Below, piece by piece: positions 10,000 to 21,704 of a stretch of DNA of 64,000 nucleotides. Below the pieces are notes generated by a model, which saw nothing but the letters and a program-made list of their open reading frames with translations, ran no database searches and was not told the origin of the DNA. This DNA comes from Rheum nobile (taxonomy: Eukaryota; Streptophyta; Magnoliopsida; Caryophyllales; Polygonaceae). Where the stretch lies: assembly GCA_027886185.1 (NCBI GenBank), contig WOAB01000568.1, positions 8,440,501 to 8,504,500 on the forward strand. The letters are read 5' to 3'. Both the position numbers and the translations under genes were made by a program. Position 1 is the stretch's first letter; every line of letters starts with the position of its first letter.

Positions 10000-11262
10000 A
10001 AAGGTTCATTTGTCCCGGATGTGGTGACTTACAACACCCTTTTTGATGCTTACTGTCGTTTTATCAGCGTCGATGCAGGATATACCGTCCTCTCTAGGAT
10101 GCAAGAAGCTGGGATTAGCCCTGATAGAATCACATATAATACCTTGATGGCTGGTGCGTCGAGGCATGGCCAATTATTGCGTTTGTTTGAGGAGATGCTT
10201 CAAATGGGTTTGCATCCTGACGTGTGGAGCTACAATATAGTGATGCATAGCTTCTTCAAATTAGGGAAACCTGAAGAAGCCTATAGGCTATTCCATGACA
10301 ATGTGACTAATTTTTCGCCTCATCATGTCACCTTTAATATGCTGATCAATGGACTCTGTAAGAATGTGTATGTTGATAATGCCTTTAGGTTGTTAAGGCA
10401 TTTGGAGAAACATGGTTGGAAACCCCATTTACAAACTTATAATATTCTTATAGATGAGTTCTGTAAATGAGGTAGGCTGAAGAGTGCGAGAAGAGTCCTG
10501 GAAGAGCTTATTGAATCGGGCTGCAGCCCAAATGCAGTTACCTGCACTACAGTGATGAAATGGTGCTTCAGGTCGCGTAAGTTTGAAGAGGGTCTCTAAA
10601 TTTTCACAAATATGAAAAGAAAAAGGTTTACATTTGATGCATTTGCTTATTGCACTGTTTCAAGGGCTTTAATTAAGATTGGAAGGTTAGAAGAGGCTAG
10701 CAACTATATGGAAGAAATGATAAGGAATGGAATTGATCTCGATATTGTCTGTTATAACACCCTGCTGAATCTTTACTATAAACAAGGAAAGTTGGAAGCT
10801 GCCTACGCATTGTTGGATGAACTTGAGAAATGAGACGTCAAATCTGGTGTATATATGCATACCATTTTGATTGATGCATTGTGCAATGAAGGGAACATTG
10901 AAGGTGCTTTGCAACATTTGGAATACGTGAAGTCAAAAGGTGGTAGCTGGAACTCGGTAGCTTATAACATATTAATTGATAGGATGTGCAAATACGGTCA
11001 GATTGATGATGCACTAGAGATGTTTAAATCCATGGACTCGAAAGATTCTTACACTTACACTTCCTTGGTGCATAATCTTTGTAAGATGAAGAGATTTAGA
11101 TTTACATCTGAGCTTTTGTTAACTGGCATAAAAAGTGGGATGAAGATACTCAGACCTGTTCAGAGGGAAGTTATTAATGGTCTGTGTGAATCAGGACTCG
11201 CGGTGGAGGCAAGGAAGCTTCAGTACAAAATACGTGTGGCTAAGTTAGTGCTGCATACGTGA
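10000..11262 (+). pseudogene. P-class pentatricopeptide repeat (PPR) gene, At5g46680-like, N-truncated with three in-frame stops
   Basis: A single frame runs to TGA at 11260-11262 and holds about twelve 35-residue PPR motifs, e.g. DVVTYNTLFDAYC, DRITYNTLMAGAS, DVWSYNIVMHSFF, HHVTFNMLINGLC, DIVCYNTLLNLYY, NSVAYNILIDRMC and DSYTYTSLVHNLC. The last is followed by the C-terminal tail VINGLCESGLAVEARKLQYK. PPR proteins bind organellar RNA, one base per repeat. The pattern of motifs matches the Arabidopsis At5g46680 type. In-frame stops are TGA 10468-10470, TAA 10597-10599 and TGA 10831-10833, with no frameshift. The second repeat is three residues short. Each stop is explained by one C-to-T change (CGA or CAA before). 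The N terminus is missing. The gene is dead or a dispersed copy. Confidence 0.85.
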
Positions 11263-12795
11263 TTGCTCACCTCTCTGCAATGGGAACCTCCATCTCTGCA
11301 ATTGGAAAACCTCCATCTCTGGAGTTGGATGGTGAAGGTGAGATTTATTATAGTTACTTCCTCTTTGCTTGCAAACTCTTTCATAAACAGCTTCTTATAA
11401 TATCCTTCTCTGTATTTTCAGCTTCTCCTTATACTATGGTGATTTAGCTTCATGAATTGATCCAGCCCTTCAAAGGTGAGCATCCGTATATATTTGGACA
11501 TGGTGGAGTTTGAAGATGATGATAACAATGATTCATTATGATATAGGGATAAGTTGTGTTAGTTTAATGTCACATATTTAGAGCTTAGTTTGCAAGTTTT
11601 AATCCACAACCACAATTTTGGAAATGAGAGCTGTGAATTTCTCAACTCTAAAGGCTTCCTATTTTTTAATTGAGCTGCAAAAGATATGAAAAATAAAATT
11701 AATAACACAATTTTTGCACTACCTTACAATAGTATTGAATTGTTCCGTTTTGGTACAAGAGTTGCAATGAATTTTATAGTTCTATTTTCCTCCATAAATT
11801 GTGGATTTGGATTGAGTGCATATGGTCAATATGTTGGTTGAGCTATACTTGCACTTACCTGGAAATTTACTATTGTTCATTGGCTTTTCTGGCTGCTAAG
11901 GTTGCTGATTTCACTTCAAAATATTTAGGTACAATTATTGCCATTTCCCAGGCCATTACTATTTTAGTTATAAGTTCCCATGAATCTTGATAAACAAGTT
12001 GTATAAGCTCTGGAAATTTTGGTTGGTAGATAAAAGAGATTGTACTTATGATCATGCGTTCACATCATGGGCGAGTATTCAAAATTAGGAATACGTCTAA
12101 CTCAATGAATGCTAATTATTAATGAAGCTATCATCTAACATGTAATTATTTTATGATCATGCCTAACAATTTGCCACTTCCAGAGAAGCCTTCTTGTAGA
12201 GGAAATAATTTGATTAGTTCATTACAATATCTCAAATTTGTCTATTAAAGCAACATTCTTGTGGTTAACGTGGATTTGTGACTCATTTAATTTCATGTAG
12301 CTTTTATTTATCATTCCATCTTTTGTCTATATCAAGCACATGGACACCAAAAACTTGCTTGATTAGTAGTTCAATCTGATATGGTTAGCCGTTAGTGGTT
12401 CGATATGACGTTGATTTATGCTTAAGCGAGCTAATGGTGTTGTAAAAATGGATTCCTCTGATTTACTGATTGGAATGATTCTGCTTTTGCAAGAGTAATC
12501 CACATTTTGTAATGAAGTTCCAAGCTCCTGTTTCTTCCAACGGTACTCTCTCTCTCTCATAATGCTTCTATGTTTGACCTTAATAATCTATGCTCACGAA
12601 ATTCTTCATACTTTCCTCTCGTCGTGAGTCGTAACCAAAAAATTGGACTCATATGATGTTTGCTTTGTTGCGGTTGATTTTAAAATATGATGTCAATTAT
12701 AATTTATGAAATTATCTTAATTAATGGAGACAAATTCACATCAAACCTTCTTTTGCATTCATAAACTACTTGAGCTCAAAATTCTACTTCAATAG
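11263..12795. other. Unassigned AT-rich sequence downstream of the PPR pseudogene
   Basis: About 1.5 kb with only short chance frames and no recognisable domain. Possibly former 3' flank of the PPR locus. Confidence 0.4.
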
Positions 12796-13730
12796 TGTAG
12801 GAGTTGGGACTCCGTCTTGGTCAGTTCCTCTGAAATGCTGAATCTTCAGATGGAGGGAACTGTTCTCTGGAGGCACTGAGTTCCTATTGTGGATGTTGAT
12901 GTAGATGACAACACATCGGTAGATCAATCATATGCAACAAGATCTTGATATCGGTTTGAATCATGGTGAACCACTTTCCGAAATCAATATTTCGCCCCTT
13001 ACATAGCCTTAGGGAATCCATGAAATTTGAAGTGAGATAAGACAAACCAATCAGTTCCAATCAAGGCTCATGAAAGGAACTGAACTTTAAAGTTTATGTA
13101 ATAATGGATTTGAGACTTTCAGCAAGTTCAACAAGTTCTGTAGAATCACAGATTACTTGTGTCACGCAAACACTAAATCCCGAAATCCTTTATATAGGCA
13201 TTAGGGAGAACTTCCAGAATCAGTTACGGAAGTTAAGGGAAGTTACAGCGGCAGTTGAAAACGGTTACCAACTGATTTCAACGGTTATCAATCATTCCCA
13301 ACCGACCCACAACAGTTACCAACGGTTACTAACAATTACAAAGTAGTTATGACGGTTATAGCGGTTACAAAGTTGGTTTTACCAACAGTTACAAGCACAT
13401 TAAACATGTGCCAAGAAAATCAACCAGCCATACACATGTGTCTAGTCCCGTAGAAGGGAAATAACGCTCAGTTCCCTTCACAAGAAGTGAACAAACATCT
13501 AGTTCCCTTTCCTGAAACTATTTCCAGGGAACTAGAGCTTTTTACAAGTTGTTTCAAGGGAACTTGACCCTTACATGTAACATATACTTTGTTTCCCTCT
13601 AGAACTCAAGTCGTTTACACAAGCGTGTACTCCACACACCCGAGCTCGTGTTATAACGAAATGAGTTCCCTTAGTGTCGCATGAATCCCGATCACACTAA
13701 ATGGCAATGATTTCACTAAAATCACCAACA
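12796..13730 (-). mobile_element. Candidate solo LTR, 935 bp, minus orientation
   Basis: On the - strand it begins TGTTGGTGATTTTAGTG (13730) and ends GTCCCAACTCCTACA (12796), i.e. TG...CA. A TATA box, CCTATATAAAGG, lies near 13189-13199, leaving about 390 bases for R-U5. Phrases such as AGTTCCCT and GGTTAC recur inside. I find no clear 5-bp target duplication (AATAG against CAACT), so the ends may be slightly off. No coding sequence. Confidence 0.45.
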
Positions 13731-14196
13731 CAACTCGTAGTACTTCTGCTTCTTAAAAGTTCGACTAATTGCATCTATCTTAAACTTAGTTGCCTCTTTT
13801 AGATAATTAATTCTTTTGACTGCTTGCTGTATTTTCCCCCTTCTTTTTCATATATAAAATTCATTAGTGGCATATAAAATAGATGCTTGCTCCCTTTGTT
13901 TAAATATTGTCTCCATCTAATTAGTCAAATGCTTATTTTATTAGGAGTAATCTTACCCATTATCATTGATATTGGATGTCATTTGTATGCTTATTGAAAT
14001 AGATCAGGGAGGCAAACCTCTAAATGTTTTAAGTGCACTTATATACACTCTTGTAATTGGTCTATTTTTGTGTGTTCTTGCAAGCATCAACACATCATGT
14101 TTAGTTGCTATATTACAATGATAGAAAATCAAGTCAAGATTGATGTGATTTGCTATAACAATAATATGTTATGGTATTAATTCTTGAGCTACTTCT
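13731..14196. other. Unassigned AT-rich spacer
   Basis: Between the candidate solo LTR and the Cassandra LTR. I see no gene or clear repeat. Confidence 0.35.
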
Positions 14197-14398
14197 TATA
14201 ATACCCCGTATTTGTAATCCATTATAAGGATTAGAGTGCTATCCATGTCAATAAGAGCTCTTCCTTTTCTTGGTTCAAGTGAGGACAAAGAACTAAAAAG
14301 TTAAGTATGCTAGGACAGGAGTAGTACTAGGATGAGTGACCTCCTGGGAAGTTTCCGATTAATATGGGGACAGCGTCTCTAAGGCTGTGGGCCTTACA
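14197..14398 (+). mobile_element. Cassandra-type (TRIM) solo LTR carrying a 5S rRNA-like segment
   Basis: The segment runs from TATAATACCCCGTATTTG (normally TGTAAT...) to GTGGGCCTTACA, about 202 bp. Inside, 14291-14356 closely resembles the 3' half of plant 5S rRNA: AAAGTTAAGTATGC, GAGTAGTACTAGGATGAGTG and ACCTCCTGGGAAGT match the 5S A-box to C-box region. A 5S-like promoter inside the LTR is the hallmark of Cassandra elements, which are non-coding and transcribed by RNA polymerase III. No internal domain or second LTR is visible here, so this is a solo LTR or remnant. No clear target duplication was found. Confidence 0.82.
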
Positions 14399-14683
14399 AG
14401 CTCCCTTGGATGTAAGCATGAAAAGGATCAAAATACAAGCTCCCTGGTTGGTGAGCTTTTTTGGTAGCAATTTACCACATGCTATATAGTTCCATGTTAA
14501 GTAGATATAGAACGTGACTCAAGATTGTATTTGTGTTCGTGCATATAAAAGTTCGTCTATCATCAATTTTTAAACGAGGTATTAACTTGTAGGTGTCAGT
14601 CTGTATTTGGGATTGAATCCATGAGAAGGAAACATTTATTTCTGTCTATGTTGATTCATTGTAATCTTTAAAGTTTTATGACC
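14399..14683. other. Spacer between Cassandra LTR and TR-GAG element
   Basis: Under 300 bases. ACAAGCTCCCT occurs twice (14396 and 14436 region). Nothing else is recognised. Confidence 0.35.
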
Positions 14684-14688
14684 AATGG

Positions 14689-15351
14689 TGATAGCTCCAT
14701 GACCCGCTCATTGACGGCGAAGGACGAAGAGGGAACAACGGGAGTGCACTCGAGGAGGGCGAAGACGACGAGTTCACGGAAGAAGAAGGAGGGCAGCGAC
14801 CGCCGCCCCCTTTACGGCGACCGCCCCCACTTTCTGGCGCCCGCCGCCCCCCTTCCGGCGCCCGCCGCCTATGGAGAATCCGAAGACTTGCCTACGGCAA
14901 ATGACGGCGACCGCCGTTTAATTACGGCGACCGCCGCATTTCCCACTTTCGGTCCGCGTCAGCGATCTCCTTCCGTCGTTTGCTGAACAATTTTATTATT
15001 ATTTTAATTATTGCTTTGTTGCTATATAAACCTTGAAACCCTAGTTTTTAATGTTACGTTGAGTTTAAGCAGTAAAGTTGAGTACGCTCCTTCCCTTGAG
15101 CTCTAACGTCAACCCTTCGATCCCACGAATCAACCTATCCCGTAGTTCGTCGCTTCGAGCAAGTTCTACACCGTCTCTTCGGTATTCAAGGTCATCTCTT
15201 TGATCTTCACGTCATCTCTTTGACGAATTTAAGGACTATCTCTTTAGTCCTAGGAAAGCCATCACTTTGGCTATGGAGGAGAAGAATCGATTCAAGCTTG
15301 AGGAGTCAAGATCCCGTGTTGCAGACAACACTTCAGGGGTTGTTCGCATCA
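14689..15351 (+). repeat. Left LTR of the TR-GAG element
   Basis: TGATAGCTCC...GTTCGCATCA, 663 bp. It contains a CGCCG-rich block (GACCGCCG/GGCGCCCGCCG) near 14800-14950 and a TATA box TATATAAA at 15023-15030. Downstream are the repeated phrases TTCACGTCATCTCTTTGA and ATCTCTTT. Confidence 0.92.
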
Positions 15352-16245
15352 ACTGGCATCAGAGCCTTTTCCAAGCTAAGTTTGTTCTTCTCTCTTTTGT
15401 GATTCTTGAAATTTTACCGCTTGCAAACCCTAGAATTTTTTTTCTTTTTTCTAGCCACCACCCATTACCGTTCGCCGCCACCACCGATCGCCACCACCAC
15501 CGTCCGCCACCACCACCACCGTCCGCCGCCGCCTATCTCACCTTCACGACTAACCCTAATTCCCTTAGGTTTTGATTACTTGTTCCCCAATCCTACCATC
15601 TACCCTCTAGCAATTTTTGTTTCCTTGATTGCATATTTGATTTCCTTGTTCTTGTTGATCAAGTCTTGCTTCCCTTTGGATTAATTGCTAGATTAGTTGT
15701 TAGATTTTATTCCCTCCTAGTTGCTTGTCTCTTCTTTCTTTTCCTGCACTTGCTTGTGTGGTTCTTTCTTTCTTGATTCGCCATCATATCAGCACAAAAC
15801 AAAAACAAGGTGTGACCGTATAAACAAAACAAACATACTATTCTCACCTTCCATCAAACAAAAACAGAAAGGTTTGGGAAGACGGAAGCCTAAAAAACAA
15901 AAAAATACAAAGAGTAGGCAGAGAACGCACCATACGGTCATACTCCATCTTCTCGTCTTTCATGTCTCTATGCAACTCTCATTGAAAAGGGCAAAATTTT
16001 CAACTCTCTTGTGCTTAATTCTAAGAAACTTGATTTGATTTGCTTGCACTTGGAAATTTGTGTGTTGTTTGGGATTTGAATTGCTAGTTCTTGCTTTCTT
16101 GCCATCCGTTCAAGCCTCTCCCTCCTCACGAGCAACCCAAATTAGTACACCCCGCGGAAAATTTCTTGGGTCACTTTTGAGACAAGGACTTGTTCTTTTG
16201 CTTGGTGCAACTTACTTCTCGTGTTGCATGCTTCGTATAGGTACT
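15352..16245 (+). other. Leader (5' UTR) of the TR-GAG element
   Basis: Nearly 900 bases between the primer binding site and the gag ATG at 16246. A (CCACCACCGTCCGCC)-like run lies near 15470-15530, and the rest is pyrimidine-rich. Short frames here carry no recognisable domain. Confidence 0.6.
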
Positions 16246-18993
16246 ATGGATGTCCCTACCTCGAGCGTCTCTCCTTCTACGGGCAACCGCAGCCCCGGAC
16301 ACATGGACTCCGCCTATGAACAGCTTGATCACCTTCATGCAGCGAATGACTCCCTTCATGCTGAGAATGACACATTGCACGCTTCGAATGCTGAACAAGC
16401 CCGGTAAATCGTCGCGAAAGATGCTGAGCTTGCTCGCCTTCGTCGGGTCGTGAGTAACATGACGTTGCCCACAGTTGACCCCTTGCTGAACCCTCCGGCC
16501 TCCACAAGCCAACCACTGGACCGCAAGGGTAAGGACGTCTTGTCTACTCCACAGGATCGCCTACGCTCTCAAATTGAAGGCTACCCTACTAAGCGTGGCG
16601 ATTCCCGTGTCCGGTACAATCCTACCTTTGCTCCGAGAGTTGAGGATTACACTTCAGATCGCTCTCGTCGAAGTGTTCACGCCTCCAAGGATCCCCTACC
16701 GTATGTCAACACCAAGGACCGTCGGGTACGAGGTCGACAACATACGCGGTATGATGATTCCGAGTCCGAGCTTGATGACGACGTTGACCGTACCTCGGAC
16801 CACTCCCGGGACAGATTTGTTGATGAGGCGTATGAGTTGGAGCGCCATGAGGAGATGCGTCCTACACGCCATGGCTACCGCCGCCGCACACCGGAACGGC
16901 GTCGCCCGAGCCCCGGGCGCCATGGACCACGTCGCCCCGACATTAAGGTAAAACTCCCAAACTTTTTTGGTGAATTTGATCCTCTTAAATTCCTTGATTG
17001 GCAACAGTCTATGGAGTATGTGTTGAACCATTACCAATACCCGGAAGAAGAACGGGTTGCAACCGCCGTTTTACACTTCGACGGCGCCGCCAAGGCTTGG
17101 TGGCATCGCCTCTACTCCGACCGTGCGTATCACCGCGAGCGCCCAATCACATCATGGCGCCATCTTATGCGGGTCATGAGGAAGAAGTATATTCCCGAGA
17201 ACTTTACTTCTGAAATGCACCTCAAGATACAACTAGCGGCTCAAGGTAACCGTTCTCCCCTTGACTTTTATGCTGAACTTGAAGAATTGTCCCATAAGAC
17301 AGGCATCCATCACACTGACGAGGACTTTTGGAGTATGTTCCTTCGTGGCCTGCATGAGCCTATTCGCAACCAACTTCGGGTGCTCAACATACGGGACCTC
17401 CAAAAGTGCGCACATACGGCACAAGAGATATGGTCGCAAGCTCAAGCGGCGAAGAGAGCGTCTTGGTCTCAGCCTCACACCAGGTATGGCTCTAACCCTA
17501 TATCAAGTTCCCTTTCTACTGATGTGTGTTCCTCGTTGCAGGCCGCTCCCGCGTCTACAACACCGGCGCCGACCACTCGGCCGAGCACCAACCCGACGCG
17601 CGTCAACGAGCCACCGCCGCGTCGAGCACCTCCTTCTGAGGAAAGAGCACGTGACAAGGTCTGTTATAAGTGCCAAGGGCATGGCCACATACAGCGGGAC
17701 TGCCCCAACAACAAATGTGTCCTCTTCTCGCACCTCTCCGGATACGAGTCCTTTGATGAGGACACACCTGACACCGGGCCAGTCTTTGACACGTACGCAC
17801 AGGCGGAGGAGGATGACGTGGACGGATACATATGCAGCCATAAGGACGAGCCAGGCACCGTGCCTCTTAGCTTGGTTACACGCCGAGTTCTTACCACCAA
17901 AGAACGTACCTTACTCGACCAACGTGAGAATTTATTTCATACTAAGTGTGCGGTCCAGGGTGCTTCTTTGAGTGTTATTATAGATGGTGGGAGTTGTTGC
18001 AATATCATCAATGACAAGGTGATCATGCACTTCAAGCTCAATACGACTCCGCACCCCCATCCATATAGTCTACACTGGATTTCCGAGGGTGATGACTCCT
18101 ATGTTGTGAAGCAACAATGCACCATAAATTTCAGCATTGGTCATTACGCGGATTCGGTGCTTTGTGACGTCGTGCCCATGGATGCCACGCATCTTCTCTT
18201 AGGGCGACCTTGGCAATTTGACAAGAGAACTCTTCATGATGGTTTCCTCAATCACTACGTCTTCCTGCACAATGGAAGGAAGGTCACCTTGCTTCCTATG
18301 AGCCCTAAGGAGATTTTGCAAGATCAAGTTGAGAGGAACCGCGTCAAGGCAATTGAACAAACCAAGGGGCATCCATTGCCAGCAGCTGAACGTGCAAAGC
18401 CACCAAAGACATCAACAAAACATCCCTCTACAACAGCTTCGCCCGACATTCAAGGATCTTGTGAAGACCGGCTTTTATTGACTAAGTCTCAGGTTGTCTC
18501 CCCCATCATTCAGGGACGTCGTCCTTGCCTTTTACTTACTACGTTAGCGTGTCCTCTAAATGTTCCAGATCTTGTTGTTTTACCCATTACTGTGCCTTTT
18601 GTTTTGCAGGCCCTTGGGGATGTCAGTCCGGATGAGCTGCCCATAGGATGGCCACCTCCAACCATTGGCTATGGTGTACGTCCTGTTTTCCACGTCGCCG
18701 CTCGTTCTCCTCCAACATCTCATGCTTCTGACGACAAGGACGAAGCGGGGACGCTTCACAGCCAAGAAGGGGAGATTGATAGCTCCACGACCCACTCATT
18801 GACGGCGAAGGACGAAGAGGGAACAACGGGAGTGCACTCGAGGAGGGCAAAGACGACGAGATCACGGAAGAAGGAGGAGGGCAGCGACCGCCGCCCCCTT
18901 TACGGCGACCGCCGCCCACTTTCCGGCGCCCGCCGCCCCCCTTCCGGCGCCCGCCGCCTATGGAGAATCCGAAGACTTGCCTACGGCAAATGA
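16246..18993 (+). pseudogene. Gag-protease polyprotein of the TR-GAG element, one in-frame stop
   Basis: ATG at 16246. After a heptad-like coiled coil (LHAANDSLHAENDTLHASN) there is a TAA at 16405-16407; the same frame then stays open to 18993. Retrotransposon gag capsid motifs follow: KVKLPNFFGEFDPLKFLDW, FDGAAKAWWHRL and LDFYAELEELS. Next is a CCHC zinc knuckle CYKCQGHGHIQRDC, then an aspartic protease core IIDGGSCCNIIND with DATHLLLGRPWQFD further on. Gag packages the RNA and protease matures it. The frame ends with MSPKEILQDQVERNRV and a proline-rich tail, then continues 217 bases into the right LTR before its stop, so the natural C terminus probably overlaps the LTR or has lost its stop. 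No RT, RNase H or integrase. The TAA may be a single C-to-T change. Confidence 0.85.
18764..18776 (+). other. Polypurine tract of the TR-GAG element
   Basis: AAGAAGGGGAGAT directly precedes the right LTR (TGATAGCTCC at 18777). It is the expected plus-strand primer site. Confidence 0.8.
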
Positions 18994-19440
18994 CGGCGAC
19001 CGCCGTTTAATTACGACGACCGCCGCATTTCCCACTTTCGGTCCGCGTCAGCGATCTCCTTCCGTCGTTTGCTGAACAATTTTATTATTATTTTAATTAT
19101 TGCTTTGTTGCTATATAAACCTTGAAACCCTAGTTTTTAATGTTACGTTGAGTTTAAGCAGTAAAGTTAAGTACGCTCCTTCCCTTGAGCTCTAACGTCA
19201 ACCCTTCGATCCCACAGATCAACCTATCCCGTAGCTCATCGCTTCGAGCAAGTTCGACACCGTCTCTTCGGTATTCAAGGTCATCTCTTTGATCTTCACG
19301 TCATCTCTTTGACGAATTTAAGGACTATCTCTTTAGTCCTAGGAAAGTCATCACTTTGGCTACGGAGGAGAAGAATCGATTCAAGATTGAGGAGTCAAGA
19401 TCCTGCATTGCAGACAACACTTCAGGGGTTGTTCGCATCA
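18777..19440 (+). repeat. Right LTR of the TR-GAG element
   Basis: 664 bp, same ends as the left LTR, TATA box TATATAAA at 19112-19119. Followed at once by the target duplication AATGG (19441-19445). Confidence 0.92.
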
Positions 19441-19445
19441 AATGG

Positions 19446-20212
19446 GTATCTTTCAGTTGGTTAACCTTACCGCCAAAATGTATGTCAAGAGAAGTTATCA
19501 CTTTCTCGACCAAAAAAAAGAGACAAGTTAATCACTTTACTCATTGAGGAAATAGTCTTGATATATTCAATGTATTTACACTTACCATGGGGTAGTTATG
19601 AGCAGGGCAATAGTATTACTTCATATTGTGCAACAGAAGAGAACATCATACGAGCAAACTATCGGGTTTATTTGGGTTGGTATAAGAAAAAGTTGATAGT
19701 TTTTTAATATCTCTTGAAAGTGAAGTTCCTTGAATCATTGAAGTTTATACAAAAACATTATGTTTACTTCTTGTTAGTGGTTGTTCCATTACAATAGTGT
19801 GATTCATTTCTTACTTCTTATACAATCTCGAATAGGCCATATAATCTTTTAATGAGAATTGGGTATTTTTTATCCTTCTTTAGACTCTATTTTGATGTTG
19901 TAGTTCCAAGAATATCCTTCTGTTGAAATTTGAATATAAATAATCACATCAATAATACGAGTAACTACCATAGTTCTCAGGTGTCATCTACCGACCAAAA
20001 AATCAGTTGACTATAATTTCACTAAACGAAGCCAAACAAAGAGCAAGAAATAGTAAACATCCATGTCAAAAGAATATTTTACTATGTCACCTTTGTAACT
20101 TTGTTGCAATATTTCTACTCTTTATTGCGACCAGACAAAATGGAGAGGTTTGGTTGGTTTGTTTTCCTCGGAGTTGGGAATAAAGGTGGTTTTGATGTTG
20201 GGTTTGTGAGGT
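19446..20212. other. Unassigned spacer between the TR-GAG and copia elements
   Basis: About 770 bases of AT-rich sequence without a supported gene or recognisable repeat. It is the host-side flank of both insertions. Confidence 0.4.
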
Positions 20213-20217
20213 TATGG

Positions 20218-21186
20218 TGTTGGAACTCATTTTAAGATCTGGCGCCGGGTACTTTTCCGGGCACAATTGACATTGGGCTCCGGCCAATGTCAACACCGGA
20301 AAATGGAAGCATTGGCTTCGTCTACACGAGCAAACTCTCGTAGTGTACTCATACGACAAAAATGATTTCCGTTTGAATGAGAAATGGAGGCCCAAAGTTG
20401 CTTGTATGAAGTGCATAAACTTGGGGAAATATTGGGTACAATTTTGTCCCACATTGGAAGTTTAGATGAACATTTCACTAGTATATAAACTAGAAAAATG
20501 GACTCAAGGTTGTGGCCTTGGGTCACTACCCATTTGTAATGGGGAGAGGACCTAGCTCATCAAGACCACACGCGCGCCGAGCCGAGCCGGGCTTGGGCCG
20601 AGTTGAGTTGGATTGGATCGGGCTGGCCAGCCAACGCCCTATCTTTTTGGGCCGATCAGAAGGCCCACTTGTTGGGCTTTGACTCATTCCTGGAGCTGGA
20701 GAGATTTCGGGGCTGCAGACCCAGTCTTCCTCCACGTTCAACAACTCCCTGGTTTCTCTCCTCCTCAACGTTCCAATATGTTGCTTCAACAGATTCGCTC
20801 CACTATCTCTTCCACTACGTTAGTGGTTCCTCCGAAGCCTCTTTAAAAGAGCAGTGTTGTTCTCATTCGAAAACACACCAGAATAGCAATCCTCTTCCTC
20901 CCTTCTCTGTTTTCTAAAAATCGAGTCTGAGAGTACTACGCAGAACGCGTTCGTCGACTTCTGATCTTTGGTTGCGCAAATCAGAAGATCTTGCAGTTGT
21001 ATCCTGGGATTCGAAACGCCGAAGAACCGTCGCAATACGGGGCATTTTCAGAATTAAGGAGAGAGATCCAATCTCGACTCTGCACCAGTTTCAAACCGAA
21101 AAACATTTGGTATAATTTCGTTTATTTGATTGTAATTTCTGTGCGTTTATTCATTGCAGTTTAAATTCTGAAATAGCGTTCCTATA
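20218..21186 (+). repeat. Left LTR of the copia element
   Basis: 969 bp, TGTTGGAACTC...GCGTTCCTATA. TATA box TATATAAA at 20482-20489. A run of GCCGAGCCGAGCC/GTTGAGTTGGATTGGATC lies at 20575-20620. The last dinucleotide is TA, not CA; the right LTR keeps CA, so this is a C-to-T change. Confidence 0.9.
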
Positions 21187-21704
21187 GTCTCAATTCTGAA
21201 AATTTCGCTTAAACTGTTATATCGCACTAACAAAATATGTGTTTCTGAGCGCAGACAAAATTTATTTTTTTTGTTCGTTTCTAACGATTTGTTGCAGGAC
21301 ATATTTTCGGAAATTATTCCGAATTACAAATCGAATTATTTCGATTATATATCTGCGTTTCTAATCTGTCTCTCGCAGGAATTATATTCGAAATATTTTC
21401 GATTCTGTTTCTGCATTCGATCTATTTCAAATCTGTATTAACGTTCTGCTGCAGGAAGCTTTCAGAAATAATTCCGAATTTAATTCGATTTTTTTCGATT
21501 CTGTATCTGCGCTTCTAACCTAATTTTGCAGGAACAAATCGCGCTTGGAATTTCGTTCGAATTTATTTCGAACCTTTTCGGCCATCTGTACTGCTGTATA
21601 GAAAAATCTAAAAATAAATTATTTCGAATCTGCAATTTAATTCGAGATTTAAATTGCTTCCGTACTGATTTCTGGTTGCGTTTCTGTGAATAGATTCTAA
21701 TATC
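21187..21704 (+). other. Copia leader with ~78-nt degenerate repeats
   Basis: Four repeats built of TTCGAATTT/TTTCGATTCTG and a CTGCGTTTCTAA phrase, each ending in a pyrimidine stretch plus GCAGGA. The CAG positions end at about 21297, 21378, 21454 and 21531. They look like repeated splice acceptors. No ORF before the gag ATG at 21705. Confidence 0.6.

Larger units (their letters stand above)
14689..19440 (+). mobile_element. Complete LTR retrotransposon coding only gag and protease (TR-GAG type), 4752 bp
   Basis: Two LTRs (14689-15351 and 18777-19440) flank one internal region. The target duplication AATGG is perfect at 14684-14688 and 19441-19445. The primer binding site TGGCATCAGAGCC lies at 15354, two bases after the left LTR and complementary to initiator tRNA-Met apart from one base. 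The polypurine tract AAGAAGGGGAGA ends just before the right LTR. The LTRs differ by roughly twenty substitutions by eye, so insertion is moderately old. Gag and aspartic protease of Ty3-gypsy type are present. Reverse transcriptase, RNase H and integrase are absent: the protease runs into a short spacer and then the right LTR. It must borrow a polymerase from a related element. Confidence 0.92.

Noticed and set aside
10468..10833. PPR stops removed by RNA editing
   Set aside because: U-to-C editing that repairs stops is known in organelles of hornworts, ferns and allies, not in angiosperm nuclear transcripts.
14291..14356. 5S rRNA gene
   Set aside because: Only about half of 5S is present, with several changes, inside an LTR ending TTACA. 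That is Cassandra, not rDNA.
17261..17971. 236-codon + strand frame overlapping gag
   Set aside because: Shadow of the gag frame in another phase; Arg/Leu-rich and without motifs.
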